A stretch of 64,000 nucleotides of DNA from the NCBI RefSeq assembly GCF_002285635.2, contig NZ_CP023049.2, positions 4,437,947 to 4,501,946 of the forward strand. Direction: 5' to 3'. Below the pieces are notes generated by a model. The model had not been told where the DNA came from, searched no databases, and worked only from the letters and a program-made list of their open reading frames with translations. The DNA comes from Chryseobacterium piperi (GTDB lineage Bacteria > Bacteroidota > Bacteroidia > Flavobacteriales > Weeksellaceae). How positions within the stretch are numbered: the first letter of the stretch is position 1; each line of letters opens with the position of its first letter. Of this stretch, positions 9,020 to 18,234 are shown in pieces. The translations under genes were made by a program, and so were the position numbers.

Positions 9020-9160
9020 ATTAAATAAATTTCGGTAAGATTACTACATTTTTATGAAATGAAAAATTACATTATTGTTAATTTTGAATGCAACGCATTA
9101 TGTTCTGGGAATCAGTGTTTTTGATGTTTTTCTAAACTTCGATTAGCTTTTCTTAAATGA

Positions 9161-9190
9161 AAAAGCCAATACATTTTTGTATTGGCTTTT
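9161..9190. terminator. rho-independent terminator
   Basis: Arms AAAAGCCAATAC and GTATTGGCTTTT with a short T-rich loop. It lies 30 nt past the stop of the DUF4136 gene (minus strand) and before the promoter of the nuclease gene. Confidence 0.8.
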
Positions 9191-9219
9191 TACCATATTA
9201 TTGTTTAAATACAATCGTA

Positions 9220-9750
9220 TTATTTTCTCTGTGGAGGATAATTTTTCATAATTTCCGCCATGATTTCCGGGATTTGTCTTTGTTTAGCTCTTGGAGAGTC
9301 TACGGAGATTCCGCTTCCGATACCCTGCCAAACTAATTTATTACTTTTTGTATCGATAAGATCAACGATAATAGCGCCTTCATTATAATTGCTGGTCCAG
9401 GTTCTGTTCATTCCAAGCCCCCATCCGAAAGGACCACCCCATCCCCACATTCCCATTCCAGGGTTCATGCTGTTGATGTCTGTTATTTTTTTGTGATTAG
9501 CTTTTACGTTAACGATTAAGTCCGGATTTTCACCCGATGAAAGACCTTTGCTTTTCAATTGTCTTGACAATTCATTCAAAACTCTGTCTTTATCAATATC
9601 ATTCAGCTTTAAATCATCAATTCTTATTTTATATGTTTTATAAGAAGTGAAGTTACCGGTTTCAGCATAGTCAGATCGTACCTGAAAAGGACTACAAGAA
9701 GTTAAGCCCAAAGTAGCCACGGCTAACAAAATAAAAATATATTTTTTCAT
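9220..9750 (-). CDS. DUF4136 lipoprotein
   Basis: 176 residues from ATG 9750. A lipoprotein signal (MKKYIFILLAVATLGLTSC) is followed by the DUF4136 fold: FTSYKTYKI near the N-terminus, a Gly/Met/Trp-rich loop (GMGMWGWGGPFGWG), and the closing block IIVDLIDTKSNKLVWQGIG. DUF4136 proteins are envelope lipoproteins of unknown function. The longer frame to 9828 overlaps the upstream gene and lacks a signal peptide at its start. Stop and start with the DUF5522 gene are only 1 nt apart, so they are one operon. Confidence 0.85.
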   Translation of the reverse strand: MKKYIFILLAVATLGLTSCSPFQVRSDYAETGNFTSYKTYKIRIDDLKLNDIDKDRVLNELSRQLKSKGLSSGENPDLIVNVKANHKKITDINSMNPGMGMWGWGGPFGWGLGMNRTWTSNYNEGAIIVDLIDTKSNKLVWQGIGSGISVDSPRAKQRQIPEIMAEIMKNYPPQRK

Positions 9751-9751
9751 T

Positions 9752-9934
9752 TTATTTATTTTTTTTATCGTTTTTAATGAATGTATCAGTCTTTTTATCG
9801 TATCCGTAAGGACAATGTTTACAGCCACTCTTACAGCAATATCCTCGTTTCAGGTGAAACTTTTCTGTGAAAACCTTGTACCCTTGTTCATTATAGTAAA
9901 AGTCTTCATGTTCTTTGATGTCAAAATGAGCCAT
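9752..9934 (-). CDS. DUF5522 small protein
   Basis: 60 residues. The core FTEKFHLKRGYCCKSGCKHCPYGY has four clustered cysteines (CC, C, C) that suggest a metal-binding knuckle; this is the DUF5522 signature. Function unknown, cytoplasmic by lack of a signal. It is the first gene of a two-gene unit with the DUF4136 lipoprotein. Confidence 0.85.
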   Translation of the reverse strand: MAHFDIKEHEDFYYNEQGYKVFTEKFHLKRGYCCKSGCKHCPYGYDKKTDTFIKNDKKNK

Positions 9935-9971
9935 AAGTTAAATCTTGATCAAAAACTTTATATTTGTTATT

Positions 9972-10316
9972 ATGATAATTGTGTGCCAAAAACCATTAAA
10001 AAAATTAAAAATTAATGGCATCGCTCTTTTTCCCTTTATCTTCATAAGGAAACCCGAAGATAAGGAAAATAATGTATTGATCAATCACGAAAAAATTCAC
10101 TTGAGACAACAGCTGGAATTGCTGATTATTTTCTTCTATATTTTTTATGTAATTGAATACTACTATCTGCTTTTCAAACTAAAAGATGGCTATCTGGCGT
10201 ATAAAAGTATTTCATTTGAAAGAGAGGCATATGCGATGGAAAACAATCCTGATTATCTGAAAAAAAGAAAGTTCTGGGGATTCAGAAAATATCTAAGGTC
10301 AAACTTCAAAAAATAA
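9972..10316 (+). CDS. small membrane protein with an HExxH-like motif
   Basis: 114 residues from ATG 9972; a TTG start at 9945 would add nine residues. A TATATTTG promoter-like element at 9959-9966 lies so close that either the ATG is leaderless or the true start differs. The sequence shows one hydrophobic helix (LELLIIFFYIFYVIEYYYLL) preceded by NHEKIHLRQQ, which fits HExxH of zinc peptidases. The C-terminal part has FEREAYAMENNPDYLKKRKFWGFRKY, where an E could be a third ligand. Flavobacterial genomes commonly carry such a protein without known function. Enzymatic activity is not shown. Confidence 0.6.
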   Translation: MIIVCQKPLKKLKINGIALFPFIFIRKPEDKENNVLINHEKIHLRQQLELLIIFFYIFYVIEYYYLLFKLKDGYLAYKSISFEREAYAMENNPDYLKKRKFWGFRKYLRSNFKK

Positions 10317-10372
10317 AAGAGTTGTAGACTTTATTTCCCTGAGCTAATTAAAAATCTTTACGTTAATAATAC

Positions 10373-11281
10373 ATGATATTGCAAATTCCTTCTACATCTG
10401 TTCCTATCCAGGAAATTCCTATTCAAAAAAATGTGAAACTTTTCATAAAGCGAGAAGACCTTATCCATCCTCAAATTTCAGGGAATAAATTCTGGAAGCT
10501 TTTTTATAATATCAATAATTATTTAGAACAGAACTCTAAGAAACCTTATCTGATTACATTTGGAGGAGCCTACTCCAATCATATCTCTGCTGTTTCTGCA
10601 GTTGGAAAGCAGGCCGGAATTCCTACACTTGGCATTATCAGAGGAGAAGAGCTTGCCGATAAATGGAAATACAATCCTACTTTATTTTTTGCGTTTAAAA
10701 ATGGAATGAACCTGAAGTTTGTAACCCGTGAAGAATACCGTAACAAAGAAAAGCTATCGGAGTTTTTACAACAAGAGTTTCCCAATGCTTTAGTAGTACC
10801 TGAAGGTGGAACCAATGAAGGTGCAGTAGAGGGGATAAAAATGATGCTCAATAATCAAACAAAAGATTTTGATTATCTTTGCACTGCAGTTGGAACCGGA
10901 GGGACAATCGCCGGAATTTCTAAATTTTGTGAAGAGAATCAGAAAGTTATAGGTTTTAAGGTGGTTGACGATGATTCTTTAGAAAATAAAATCTTTGGAT
11001 TAACCTTAAAGAAGAATTTTAATCTAATAGATTCTAGTTTTGGAGGTTATGGTAAAATAAAGGATGAAAACATCCAGTTTATCAATGATTTTAAAGAGAA
11101 TTATAATATTCCTTTGGAACCGATTTATACAGGAAAAATGATGCAGAAAGTTTTAGAACTGATCGATGAGGGGTACTTTCCTGAAAACAGCAAAATATTA
11201 TGCTTTCATACTGGAGGATTACAAGGTATTGAAGGAGCAAATTTGCTTTTAGAAAAACAAAATAGAAAATTAATTATATAG
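10373..11281 (+). CDS. PLP-dependent enzyme, ACC deaminase/D-cysteine desulfhydrase family
   Basis: 302 residues with a fold-type II PLP architecture. The PLP lysine sits in HPQISGNKFWKL. GGAYSNHISAVSAVGKQ contacts the substrate carboxylate, and TAVGTGGTIAGIS binds the cofactor phosphate. Family members open 1-aminocyclopropane-1-carboxylate or release H2S from D-cysteine; sequence alone does not settle which. It is followed after 14 nt by the glucosaminidase gene. Confidence 0.82.
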   Translation: MILQIPSTSVPIQEIPIQKNVKLFIKREDLIHPQISGNKFWKLFYNINNYLEQNSKKPYLITFGGAYSNHISAVSAVGKQAGIPTLGIIRGEELADKWKYNPTLFFAFKNGMNLKFVTREEYRNKEKLSEFLQQEFPNALVVPEGGTNEGAVEGIKMMLNNQTKDFDYLCTAVGTGGTIAGISKFCEENQKVIGFKVVDDDSLENKIFGLTLKKNFNLIDSSFGGYGKIKDENIQFINDFKENYNIPLEPIYTGKMMQKVLELIDEGYFPENSKILCFHTGGLQGIEGANLLLEKQNRKLII

Positions 11282-11295
11282 TAAAATTGAAAAAC

Positions 11296-12348
11296 ATGAA
11301 AAGACTTTTCTTGCTTGTAAGCCTTTTAGTTTTATCAAAATTCTCGGCCCAGACCTGGGCTACTGAAGACCAATACATCCAAAGGTTCGCTCAATATGCA
11401 GTGGAAGAAATGGAAAAGTATAAAATTCCGGCTTCCATTACTCTTGCACAGGGGCTTTTAGAGACCGGAGGAGGACAAAGCAGATTGGCTCAGGAAGGTA
11501 AAAATCATTTCGGAATAAAGTGTAAAGAAGACTGGTCGGGTAAAACGATGAAGCATACGGATGATGCACCTAATGAATGTTTCAGGGTGTATGACGATCC
11601 CAGACAATCTTATGAAGACCACTCCATATTCTTATCTACAAGAAAGTATTACACCAATCTTTTTAATTTAGATATAAAAGATTACAGAGCCTGGGCTTAT
11701 GGCCTTAAAAAAGCTGGATATGCCACCAACCCCCGTTATGCTTCTATACTGATTGGTAAAATTGAAAGATATAAATTGTATGAATTCGATAATACCAGTT
11801 CTAAAGAGGTTCTTTATGCGGTGTTAAGAATGTATCCGGATTTAAAAGATGACAGAGCCTTTATGGCAAGACTGGAACCTTCAAAAGCAGGTAAAAAAGA
11901 GCCTGTAACAGTAAGCGTACCTTATAAGCAGACATCTTATGCACAACAGCAGAAAAGAGTAGAGAGAATTAAAACCAAAGCTGAAATTCTCAATTCTATT
12001 TTAATAAAAAGTCATCCTAACGACGGTTTAAAGTATATTGTTATTCCTGAAGACACCGACGTAAAATATATCGCCAATAAATTCAAAGTAAGTGAAAGTA
12101 GACTGATTAAATGGAATGAATTGGAAGGTACAACCTTAAAGAAAAACGATATTGTCTTTCTTGAATCGAAAAACTCCAGTGGAAATACAGCAACTTATAA
12201 AGCTGAGCCAGGAGAGGGTATGCATGATATAGCTCAGAAATTTGGGATAAAATTACACAAGCTATATGCAAAAAACCGAATGGATGAAGGACAGCAATGC
12301 TCTGCAGGACAGTTAATTTATCTGATCGATAAAAAACCAAGAAATTAA
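11296..12348 (+). CDS. exported glucosaminidase with LysM domain
   Basis: 350 residues from ATG 11296 (a TTG three codons upstream is less likely). A signal peptide (MKRLFLLVSLLVLSKFSAQ) is followed by a glucosaminidase domain (about 25-165): YKIPASITLAQGLLETGGG contains the catalytic glutamate and NHFGIKCKEDW is the conserved second block. LysM-like segments appear at about 250-345 (DTDVKYIANKFKVSESRLIKWN and GEGMHDIAQKFGIKLHKLYAKN). It should cut N-acetylglucosaminyl bonds in peptidoglycan in the periplasm, for cell-wall turnover or division. Confidence 0.88.
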   Translation: MKRLFLLVSLLVLSKFSAQTWATEDQYIQRFAQYAVEEMEKYKIPASITLAQGLLETGGGQSRLAQEGKNHFGIKCKEDWSGKTMKHTDDAPNECFRVYDDPRQSYEDHSIFLSTRKYYTNLFNLDIKDYRAWAYGLKKAGYATNPRYASILIGKIERYKLYEFDNTSSKEVLYAVLRMYPDLKDDRAFMARLEPSKAGKKEPVTVSVPYKQTSYAQQQKRVERIKTKAEILNSILIKSHPNDGLKYIVIPEDTDVKYIANKFKVSESRLIKWNELEGTTLKKNDIVFLESKNSSGNTATYKAEPGEGMHDIAQKFGIKLHKLYAKNRMDEGQQCSAGQLIYLIDKKPRN

Positions 12349-12371
12349 TAAAAACAAAAATATAAATAATG

Positions 12372-12389
12372 ATGCGCCGTAAGGCGCAT
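12372..12389. terminator. small GC-rich hairpin
   Basis: ATGCGCC and GGCGCAT arms around GTAA, 23 nt past the glucosaminidase stop and 13 nt before hemL. The T tract is short (TTTG), so it is a weak terminator or a leader hairpin. Confidence 0.45.
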
Positions 12390-12402
12390 TTGTTTGAGTA
12401 AT

Positions 12403-13686
12403 ATGAGATACCAAAGAAGTTCAGCTTTATTTGATGAAGCTTATCAGTACATTCCGGGTGGTGTTAATTCACCTGTTCGGGCGTTTAAATCAGTAGGGGG
12501 AGTTCCTGTATTCATGAAATCAGCAAAAGGGGCTTATCTGACAGATGAAGATAACAATACCTATATTGATTATATCAATTCATGGGGGCCGGCTATTCTT
12601 GGACATACACATCCTGAGGTTTTAGAAGAATTAAAGTTGCAGGCAGAGAAAGGATTTTCTTTCGGAGCACCTACGGAGCTGGAAACTGAAATCGCAAAAT
12701 TTATCGTAGAAAATGTACCCAATATTGATCAGATCAGAATGGTTTCTTCAGGTACGGAAGCTTGTATGAGCGCCATACGACTAGCAAGAGGATATACCGG
12801 CAGAGATAAGATTGTAAAATTTGAAGGATGTTATCATGGACATTCAGATTCTTTTTTGATCAAAGCAGGAAGTGGTGCAGCAACTTTTGGAAACCCAAAT
12901 TCACCAGGGGTTACTCAGGGAACTGCGAAAGATACTCTTTTGGCGAGATATAATGATTTTGAGCAGGTTGAAGATTTATTCCGTCATAACCAGGGTGAGA
13001 TTGCAGCAGTAATTATTGAACCAGTTGCAGGAAATATGGGGTGTGTTCTTCCTGAAAATAATTTCTTACAAAAACTAAGAAAGATTTGTGACGAAAATGG
13101 GGCTTTACTGATCTTTGATGAGGTGATGACAGGATTCAGATTAGCTTTTGGAGGTGCTCAGGAACTTTTTAATGTAAAAGCAGACTTGGTTACTTATGGA
13201 AAAGTAATCGGAGGAGGTTTGCCGGTAGGAGCTTTCGCAGGAAGAAATGAAATTATGGATTATTTGGCTCCTAAAGGAGGCGTATATCAGGCTGGAACAT
13301 TAAGTGGAAATCCGCTAGCAATGAGAGCGGGATTAAAAACCCTTCAGCTGATTAAAAATGATCCGGCCTTCTTTGATAATATTAACAAAACAACTGAGAC
13401 TTTGGATTTCGAAATTGGAAAAATTCTGAATGAAAAAGGAATTGCCCATAAAATCAACAGAAAGGGTTCTATGATGTCAGTTTTCTTTCATATCAACAGG
13501 GTTTCTAACTTTGATGAGGCACAGGAAGCGAATCATGCTTTATTTAATAATTTCTTTCATCAGATGTTGACGAATGGAATCTACCTTCCACCAAGTGGGT
13601 ATGAAACTTATTTTATCAGCAACGCTATTAAAGATAAGGAAATTGATATGACACTAGAAGCTGTAAGAAAATTTGAATATTCTTAA
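12403..13686 (+). CDS. hemL: glutamate-1-semialdehyde 2,1-aminomutase
   Basis: 427 residues from ATG 12403 (MRYQRSSALFDEAYQYIPGGVNS). It carries the family's opening VNSPVRAFKSVGGVPVFM, the PLP-phosphate region SSGTEACMSAIRLARG, the aspartate block LLIFDEVMTGFR, and the PLP lysine in TYGKVIGGGLPVGAFAG. The enzyme converts glutamate-1-semialdehyde to 5-aminolevulinate in the C5 route of haem synthesis. Length is normal for the family. No other haem genes lie nearby. Confidence 0.95.
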   Translation: MRYQRSSALFDEAYQYIPGGVNSPVRAFKSVGGVPVFMKSAKGAYLTDEDNNTYIDYINSWGPAILGHTHPEVLEELKLQAEKGFSFGAPTELETEIAKFIVENVPNIDQIRMVSSGTEACMSAIRLARGYTGRDKIVKFEGCYHGHSDSFLIKAGSGAATFGNPNSPGVTQGTAKDTLLARYNDFEQVEDLFRHNQGEIAAVIIEPVAGNMGCVLPENNFLQKLRKICDENGALLIFDEVMTGFRLAFGGAQELFNVKADLVTYGKVIGGGLPVGAFAGRNEIMDYLAPKGGVYQAGTLSGNPLAMRAGLKTLQLIKNDPAFFDNINKTTETLDFEIGKILNEKGIAHKINRKGSMMSVFFHINRVSNFDEAQEANHALFNNFFHQMLTNGIYLPPSGYETYFISNAIKDKEIDMTLEAVRKFEYS

Positions 13687-13705
13687 ACTTTAATCGATTA
13701 TAAAA

Positions 13706-13746
13706 TATAAATAGGATAGGGCTTGAAGTCTTATCCTATTTTTTTA
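13706..13746 (+). terminator. rho-independent terminator after hemL
   Basis: Hairpin with arms AATAGGATA and TATCCTATT around a 15-nt loop, followed by a T run (TTTTTTTATT). It lies about 20 nt past hemL. Confidence 0.75.
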
Positions 13747-13858
13747 TTAGAAAAAAGGTTTGTTGTTGTACTTACCAAATAAATGATACAGATATTGTTA
13801 TAAACGATACCCGGAGTTCTATTCTGTTCTTTTTAATTTTGTGGTAAATAGATAGGAA

Positions 13859-15196
13859 ATGAAGACTTCAAACCATATATCACGTAAAGACTTTATCAGA
13901 AATTCAGCATTAGCGATGGCAGGATTAACTTTAACTTCGGGAACCTTAAGCGGGGCAAGCCTATTTTTCGACTATACAGGTTCTTTGATAAAAAATAAAA
14001 TAAGTCTGAAAAATGTACGTCTGGAGACAGGTTTTATGTATGATGAAGGCGAAGTAGTATCAACGAAAACCGATTTGTTTTCTATCGAAATTGAAAATGG
14101 AAAGATAAAAACAATCAGTGCTAACCAACCTCATAATACAAAAGCCATTGATGCTAAAGGCTATCTGATGCTTCCTGCCTTTAAAGATATGCATATCCAT
14201 TTGGATAAAACGTTTTATGGAGAAAAATGGCAGGCAGTAAAAAAAAGGACAGGTGGGGTAAAAGGGATGATTGAGTTGGAGCAGCAAATGCTTCCGGAAA
14301 TGCTTAAGAATTCTACATTTAAAGCAGAGAAAATGATAGAATTGCTTCAATCCAAAGGAACTTCTTTTGCAAGAAGTCATGTCAATATTGAGCCTACTTC
14401 AAAACTGAACTCTTTAAAAAATCTACAAAAGGCATTAGAGAATAAAAAGGCAACTTTTGGAGCAGAATTGGTGGCATTTCCGCAGCATGGTGTCTTTTAT
14501 ACAGATTCGGTTCCTTACTTAAAAGAGGCAGCTCAGACAGATATTGATTTCATTGGGGGAGTCGATCCTTATACGATCGATGGTGCTATAGAGAAGACAA
14601 TAGATTTTACAGTTCAGTTAGCTTTAGACCATAAAAAAGGAATTGATATCCACTTACATGAATCAGGAGAATCAGGATTGAAAACTGTTGAATATTTGAT
14701 TAATAAAGTAAATGAAAATCCGACGTTGAAAGGGAACACGTATTTAAGCCATTGTTTTGTTCTTGGAAAATTAGATAAACCAAAGCAGGAAGAGATAGCG
14801 GAAAAACTGGCTGATGCACAAATAGGAATTGTTTCTACCATTCCGTTCGGAGGTCTCATTATGCCGATTCCAACCCTATACAAACATAATGTAACAGTTT
14901 TAACGGGTAATGATAGTATCGTTGACCATTGGAATACTTTTGGCTCAGGGAGTGTTTTGCAGAAAGCTAATCTAATGGCGCAATTGTATGGTTATTCAAC
15001 AGAGTTTTTATTATCGCGTAGCTTGAGGCTTGCTACCGGAAATATCCTTCCATTGGATGATAAGGGAAATCAACAATGGCCCAGGACAGGAAATGATGCT
15101 AATTTAGTTTTTGTCAACGCTACCTGCTCTGCAGAAGCTGTATCAAGGATTTCTAAGGTAGAATCGCTTATTCATCAGGGAAATATTGTTTTTTGA
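13859..15196 (+). CDS. amidohydrolase-family protein with Tat-like signal
   Basis: 445 residues. The N-terminus has SRKDFIRNSALAMAGLTL, like a twin-arginine signal but with R-K in place of R-R, so export is plausible but not certain. The metal site blocks are DMHIHLDKTFYG (first two His), GIDIHLHESGESG (His/Glu) and VTVLTGNDSIVDHW (Asp), the pattern of cytosine-deaminase-type amidohydrolases. Substrate unknown. It is a clear paralog of the 413-residue protein at 16184, which lacks the signal; an AraC regulator lies between. A TAATTTTG -7-like element is at 13834-13841. Confidence 0.82.
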   Translation: MKTSNHISRKDFIRNSALAMAGLTLTSGTLSGASLFFDYTGSLIKNKISLKNVRLETGFMYDEGEVVSTKTDLFSIEIENGKIKTISANQPHNTKAIDAKGYLMLPAFKDMHIHLDKTFYGEKWQAVKKRTGGVKGMIELEQQMLPEMLKNSTFKAEKMIELLQSKGTSFARSHVNIEPTSKLNSLKNLQKALENKKATFGAELVAFPQHGVFYTDSVPYLKEAAQTDIDFIGGVDPYTIDGAIEKTIDFTVQLALDHKKGIDIHLHESGESGLKTVEYLINKVNENPTLKGNTYLSHCFVLGKLDKPKQEEIAEKLADAQIGIVSTIPFGGLIMPIPTLYKHNVTVLTGNDSIVDHWNTFGSGSVLQKANLMAQLYGYSTEFLLSRSLRLATGNILPLDDKGNQQWPRTGNDANLVFVNATCSAEAVSRISKVESLIHQGNIVF

Positions 15197-15256
15197 TAAA
15201 GAATATCACGGGCTCTCATGAAATTTACTTATTTTAGGAAGTAAATTAAGAGTAGG

Positions 15257-16102
15257 ATGAATCATCAGTCGGATCATTTTCCCGTTTTAGGTATTCAGGT
15301 ATTTAATGAAAATCAATCCAAAGGCTGTCAGCTTTTGTTTAATGAGCTTCACGGCGAAAGATCTATTGATGATCCGCATAAGCATGATTTTTTTATTATT
15401 AATCTTTTTGAACATGGTAAAGGATCTCATACTATTGATTTTATAAAATATCCTATTGAGAATCATCAGATTCATTTAGTATTCCCCGGACAGGTTCATC
15501 AGTGGGTTATAGAAAAGGAAACCATAGGATATCAATTGATGATCAGCCGTGAATGGTTTGAAGGTTTCCTGCCTGCTTTACGGTTTTCATGGTCGTATTA
15601 TCAGAATCATCCTGTGATCAATGTTTCAGAGGAGATGTATCAGTTGCTTTTATATGAATTTAAGGCTATTCAAAAAGAACTCAATAAAGAGACTGTTTTT
15701 TTGGACCTGATTCAGAAGAGAAGTGAGGTGATCGGACTTCTGATCAGTAAGTCTGTAGAAGGTGTATTTAAGGATTTTGAAATTTATAATTCAAATCCAA
15801 TCATTTCTAAATTCCAAAACTTTATTGATCAATATTTTAAAGAGGAGCGTTCGGTTTCTTTTTATGCGGAAAAGCTGAATATTTCGGCAAATTATTTAAA
15901 TATTGTCTGTAAAAAAAGCCTTAATACCTCTGCGTCATCCCTTATTCAGGACAGGATTTTATTGGAAGCAAAACGCCTATTGAAAGTTTCTGAAATGTCT
16001 GTAAAAGATATTGTCTATGACTTGGGCTTTTATGATCATGCCAGCTTTTCTAAATTTTTTAAAGCTCAAACAGGAATGACTCCATCTCAGTTTAAAGAGT
16101 AA
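15257..16102 (+). CDS. AraC-family transcriptional regulator
   Basis: 281 residues. The N-terminal half looks like a cupin sensor domain (DDPHKHDFFIINLFEHGKG, IHLVFPGQVHQW). The C-terminal half holds two helix-turn-helix motifs (about 185-281): VSFYAEKLNISANYLNIVCKK and VKDIVYDLGFYDHASFSKFFK, closing with GMTPSQFK. It sits between two paralogous amidohydrolase genes and in the same direction, so it probably controls them; the inducer is unknown. Confidence 0.87.
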   Translation: MNHQSDHFPVLGIQVFNENQSKGCQLLFNELHGERSIDDPHKHDFFIINLFEHGKGSHTIDFIKYPIENHQIHLVFPGQVHQWVIEKETIGYQLMISREWFEGFLPALRFSWSYYQNHPVINVSEEMYQLLLYEFKAIQKELNKETVFLDLIQKRSEVIGLLISKSVEGVFKDFEIYNSNPIISKFQNFIDQYFKEERSVSFYAEKLNISANYLNIVCKKSLNTSASSLIQDRILLEAKRLLKVSEMSVKDIVYDLGFYDHASFSKFFKAQTGMTPSQFKE

Positions 16103-16135
16103 TAATCGATACAAAATATGATATGATTAATACAC

Positions 16136-16164
16136 TTGTTCCATTGGAAACAGGTGTAACTTTG
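16136..16164 (+). promoter_or_regulatory. Bacteroidota-type promoter before the second amidohydrolase
   Basis: TTG at 16136-16138, an 18-nt spacer, and TAACTTTG at 16157-16164 match the TTG / TAnnTTTG pattern of the primary sigma factor of this phylum. The start codon follows 19 nt later. Confidence 0.6.
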
Positions 16165-16183
16165 TATTACTAAAATCAGGAAT

Positions 16184-17425
16184 ATGCAGTCAGAATATCA
16201 ACTTTTATCAGCAGAAAATTTTACGTTAAAAAATGTCCGTTTAGAAACAGGATTTGAATATGATCATGAAGATGTTATCAAGACAAAAACTGATTTGTTT
16301 TGTGTTGAAATCGCTGAAGGAAAAATAAAAACAGTCAAAACTAATGATATATCTGCTAATGCTATTGATGCTAGAGGAAAATTAATGCTTCCTGCATTTA
16401 GAGATATGCATGTTCATTTAGATAAAACATTATATGGATTACCGTGGCAAGCACTTTCACCTAAAAGAAAAACGGTAAAAGATATGATTGCTTATGAGCA
16501 GGGAATTATCCAGGAACTTTTAAAAACTTCGGTACAGCGCGGTGGGCAATTGATTGATCTGTTGCAGAATTACGGAACCAATTTCGCCAGAACGCATTTC
16601 AATATCGATCCGACTTCAGGATTGGTATCATTGGAAAATTTAGAAAAAGCATTAGAAAATAAAAAAGATTCTTTTAGGGCAGAGTTGGTTGCTTTTCCTC
16701 AACATGGTTTGTATTATACAGATACTGTTCCATTAATGAAAGAAGCTGCTGCTTTAAAAAGTGTTGATTTCATCGGAGGTCTGGATCCTTATAGTATTGA
16801 CGGAAGCATCGAAAAGGTTTTGGATTTTACAGTCCAGTTAGCTTTAGACCATAAAAAAGGAATTGATATCCACTTGCATGAAATAGGCGATTCGGGGATG
16901 AAAACCATCAATTATTTAATTGATAAAGCGATTGAAAACCCGATTCTTCAGGGGAATACGTTTGTGAGTCATGCTTTTGCTTTAGGACATCTTTCATTAA
17001 AGGAAACGGAGCGAATTGCCGAGAGATTGGCTGGTGCCAAGGTTGGAATTGCCTCTTCTGTTCCGTTCAGAGGTACAGTTATGCCTCTTCCTATATTAAA
17101 AAAATATGGGGTCAATGTTTTGATTGGTAATGACAACGTTCAGGACTACTGGAGTACGTTTGGGTCAGGAAATATGCTTCAGAAAGCTAATTTAATTGCT
17201 GAACTATATGGTTACGAAACGGAATTTGATCTTTCAAGAACATTGGAGTTTGCTACTCAGAGCAGACTTCCGTTAGATGATAAAGGAAATCAGCAATGGC
17301 CGAAATCGGGAGATGAAGCAAGTTTTGTTTTAGTAGATGCAAGCTGCTCAGCCGAAGCGGTTGCCAGAATTTCTAAAGTGGAATCTCTAGTAAATAAAGG
17401 GTATTTACTCTGGAAAGAGTCTTAA
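16184..17425 (+). CDS. amidohydrolase-family protein, cytoplasmic paralog
   Basis: 413 residues without a signal peptide. Metal blocks are DMHVHLDKTLYG, GIDIHLHEIGDSG and VNVLIGNDNVQDYW, matching the paralog at 13859 along its whole length. A 41-nt stretch (16835-16875) is identical to 14615-14655. The pair may act on the same kind of cyclic amide or amidine inside and outside the cytoplasm; this is inference. It has its own promoter and is followed by a terminator near 17455. Confidence 0.82.
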   Translation: MQSEYQLLSAENFTLKNVRLETGFEYDHEDVIKTKTDLFCVEIAEGKIKTVKTNDISANAIDARGKLMLPAFRDMHVHLDKTLYGLPWQALSPKRKTVKDMIAYEQGIIQELLKTSVQRGGQLIDLLQNYGTNFARTHFNIDPTSGLVSLENLEKALENKKDSFRAELVAFPQHGLYYTDTVPLMKEAAALKSVDFIGGLDPYSIDGSIEKVLDFTVQLALDHKKGIDIHLHEIGDSGMKTINYLIDKAIENPILQGNTFVSHAFALGHLSLKETERIAERLAGAKVGIASSVPFRGTVMPLPILKKYGVNVLIGNDNVQDYWSTFGSGNMLQKANLIAELYGYETEFDLSRTLEFATQSRLPLDDKGNQQWPKSGDEASFVLVDASCSAEAVARISKVESLVNKGYLLWKES

Positions 17426-17449
17426 TATATTTTTAGTACTTGTCTTTGT

Positions 17450-17490
17450 AATCAAACACCTTCGGAAATTATTTTTTGAAGGTGTTTTCT
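17450..17490 (+). terminator. terminator after the second amidohydrolase
   Basis: AACACCTTC and GAAGGTGTT arms around a 14-nt A/T loop, followed by TTC and T-rich sequence, 25 nt past the stop. Confidence 0.75.
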
Positions 17491-17574
17491 ATTTTATGTT
17501 GGCTAAAATTCTTTTAATATTTTTTTAATATTAATTTTACGTAATAAAAGTTGTTTATATTTAAGAAAAAAATA

Positions 17575-17695
17575 AATTCGCAGTGGCATTCCAAGCGATG
17601 AACAAGTAGGAAAAGGCACTAATAACCACCACACAAAATTTTTTTTACGAAAAGTCAATGTTTCACCCTCCAGTCTATATACTATTGGAGGGCTA
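17575..17695 (+). promoter_or_regulatory. possible structured leader or small RNA
   Basis: This stretch is richer in GC than the surrounding intergenic DNA. It holds a segment starting GTGGCATTCCAAGCGATG and ending in a T run near 17640, and a second hairpin (CCCTCCA and TGGAGGG, 17669-17692) just before the start of the 173-residue gene. I cannot match it to a known RNA family. Confidence 0.25.
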
Positions 17696-17712
17696 ATAAA
17701 TAATTAAATACT

Positions 17713-18234
17713 ATGAACTATTTAAAATTAGATTACAAACAAATTCTTTTCTTTTATGCTTTCTTAAGACAGATGGACCTGTCACTGGATAGAAGCAGAT
17801 GGACTTCTTTAAAAGAGCTTCAAGAGTACTATGAAGACAGAGTATCACCAGAACAAATGATTAATTATTTAGGTTTGAAGCTTAAGGTATCCGATGATAA
17901 TTCAAATCAATTATCTGTTCGAAATGAGAATATCTTCAAAGATAAATTCAAGTTATTTTTTAAGAAAACCCACCTTACAGAAGAAGAAGCTACGAACTTA
18001 CACAACTTTTTAGTATTATTTGATCAGTACTTAAAATCAGATTTAGAATATTATACCCGTGAAATGGAGATACTAAGGGTAGGTATAGAACAATTTTATA
18101 CACAGCTGTTTGAACCAAAAATTAATAAAAATGATTTAAAGAAGATAAGAGCTATTGAACATTATGGACAAAACAGATTAGCAAAAACCCAGGAATTGAA
18201 AAAAGTGATTCCTAAAGATTTTATTATCAATTAA
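17713..18234 (+). CDS. hypothetical protein, helical
   Basis: 173 residues, not recognised. It has no signal peptide or membrane segment and is rich in charged residues and leucine, with predicted helices (LKELQEYYEDRVSPEQMINYL, LHNFLVLFDQYLKSDLEYYT). It stands alone between terminators, with a hairpin in its leader. The nature of the start is plain (ATG 17713 followed by NYLKLDYKQILFFY). Confidence 0.6.
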   Translation: MNYLKLDYKQILFFYAFLRQMDLSLDRSRWTSLKELQEYYEDRVSPEQMINYLGLKLKVSDDNSNQLSVRNENIFKDKFKLFFKKTHLTEEEATNLHNFLVLFDQYLKSDLEYYTREMEILRVGIEQFYTQLFEPKINKNDLKKIRAIEHYGQNRLAKTQELKKVIPKDFIIN

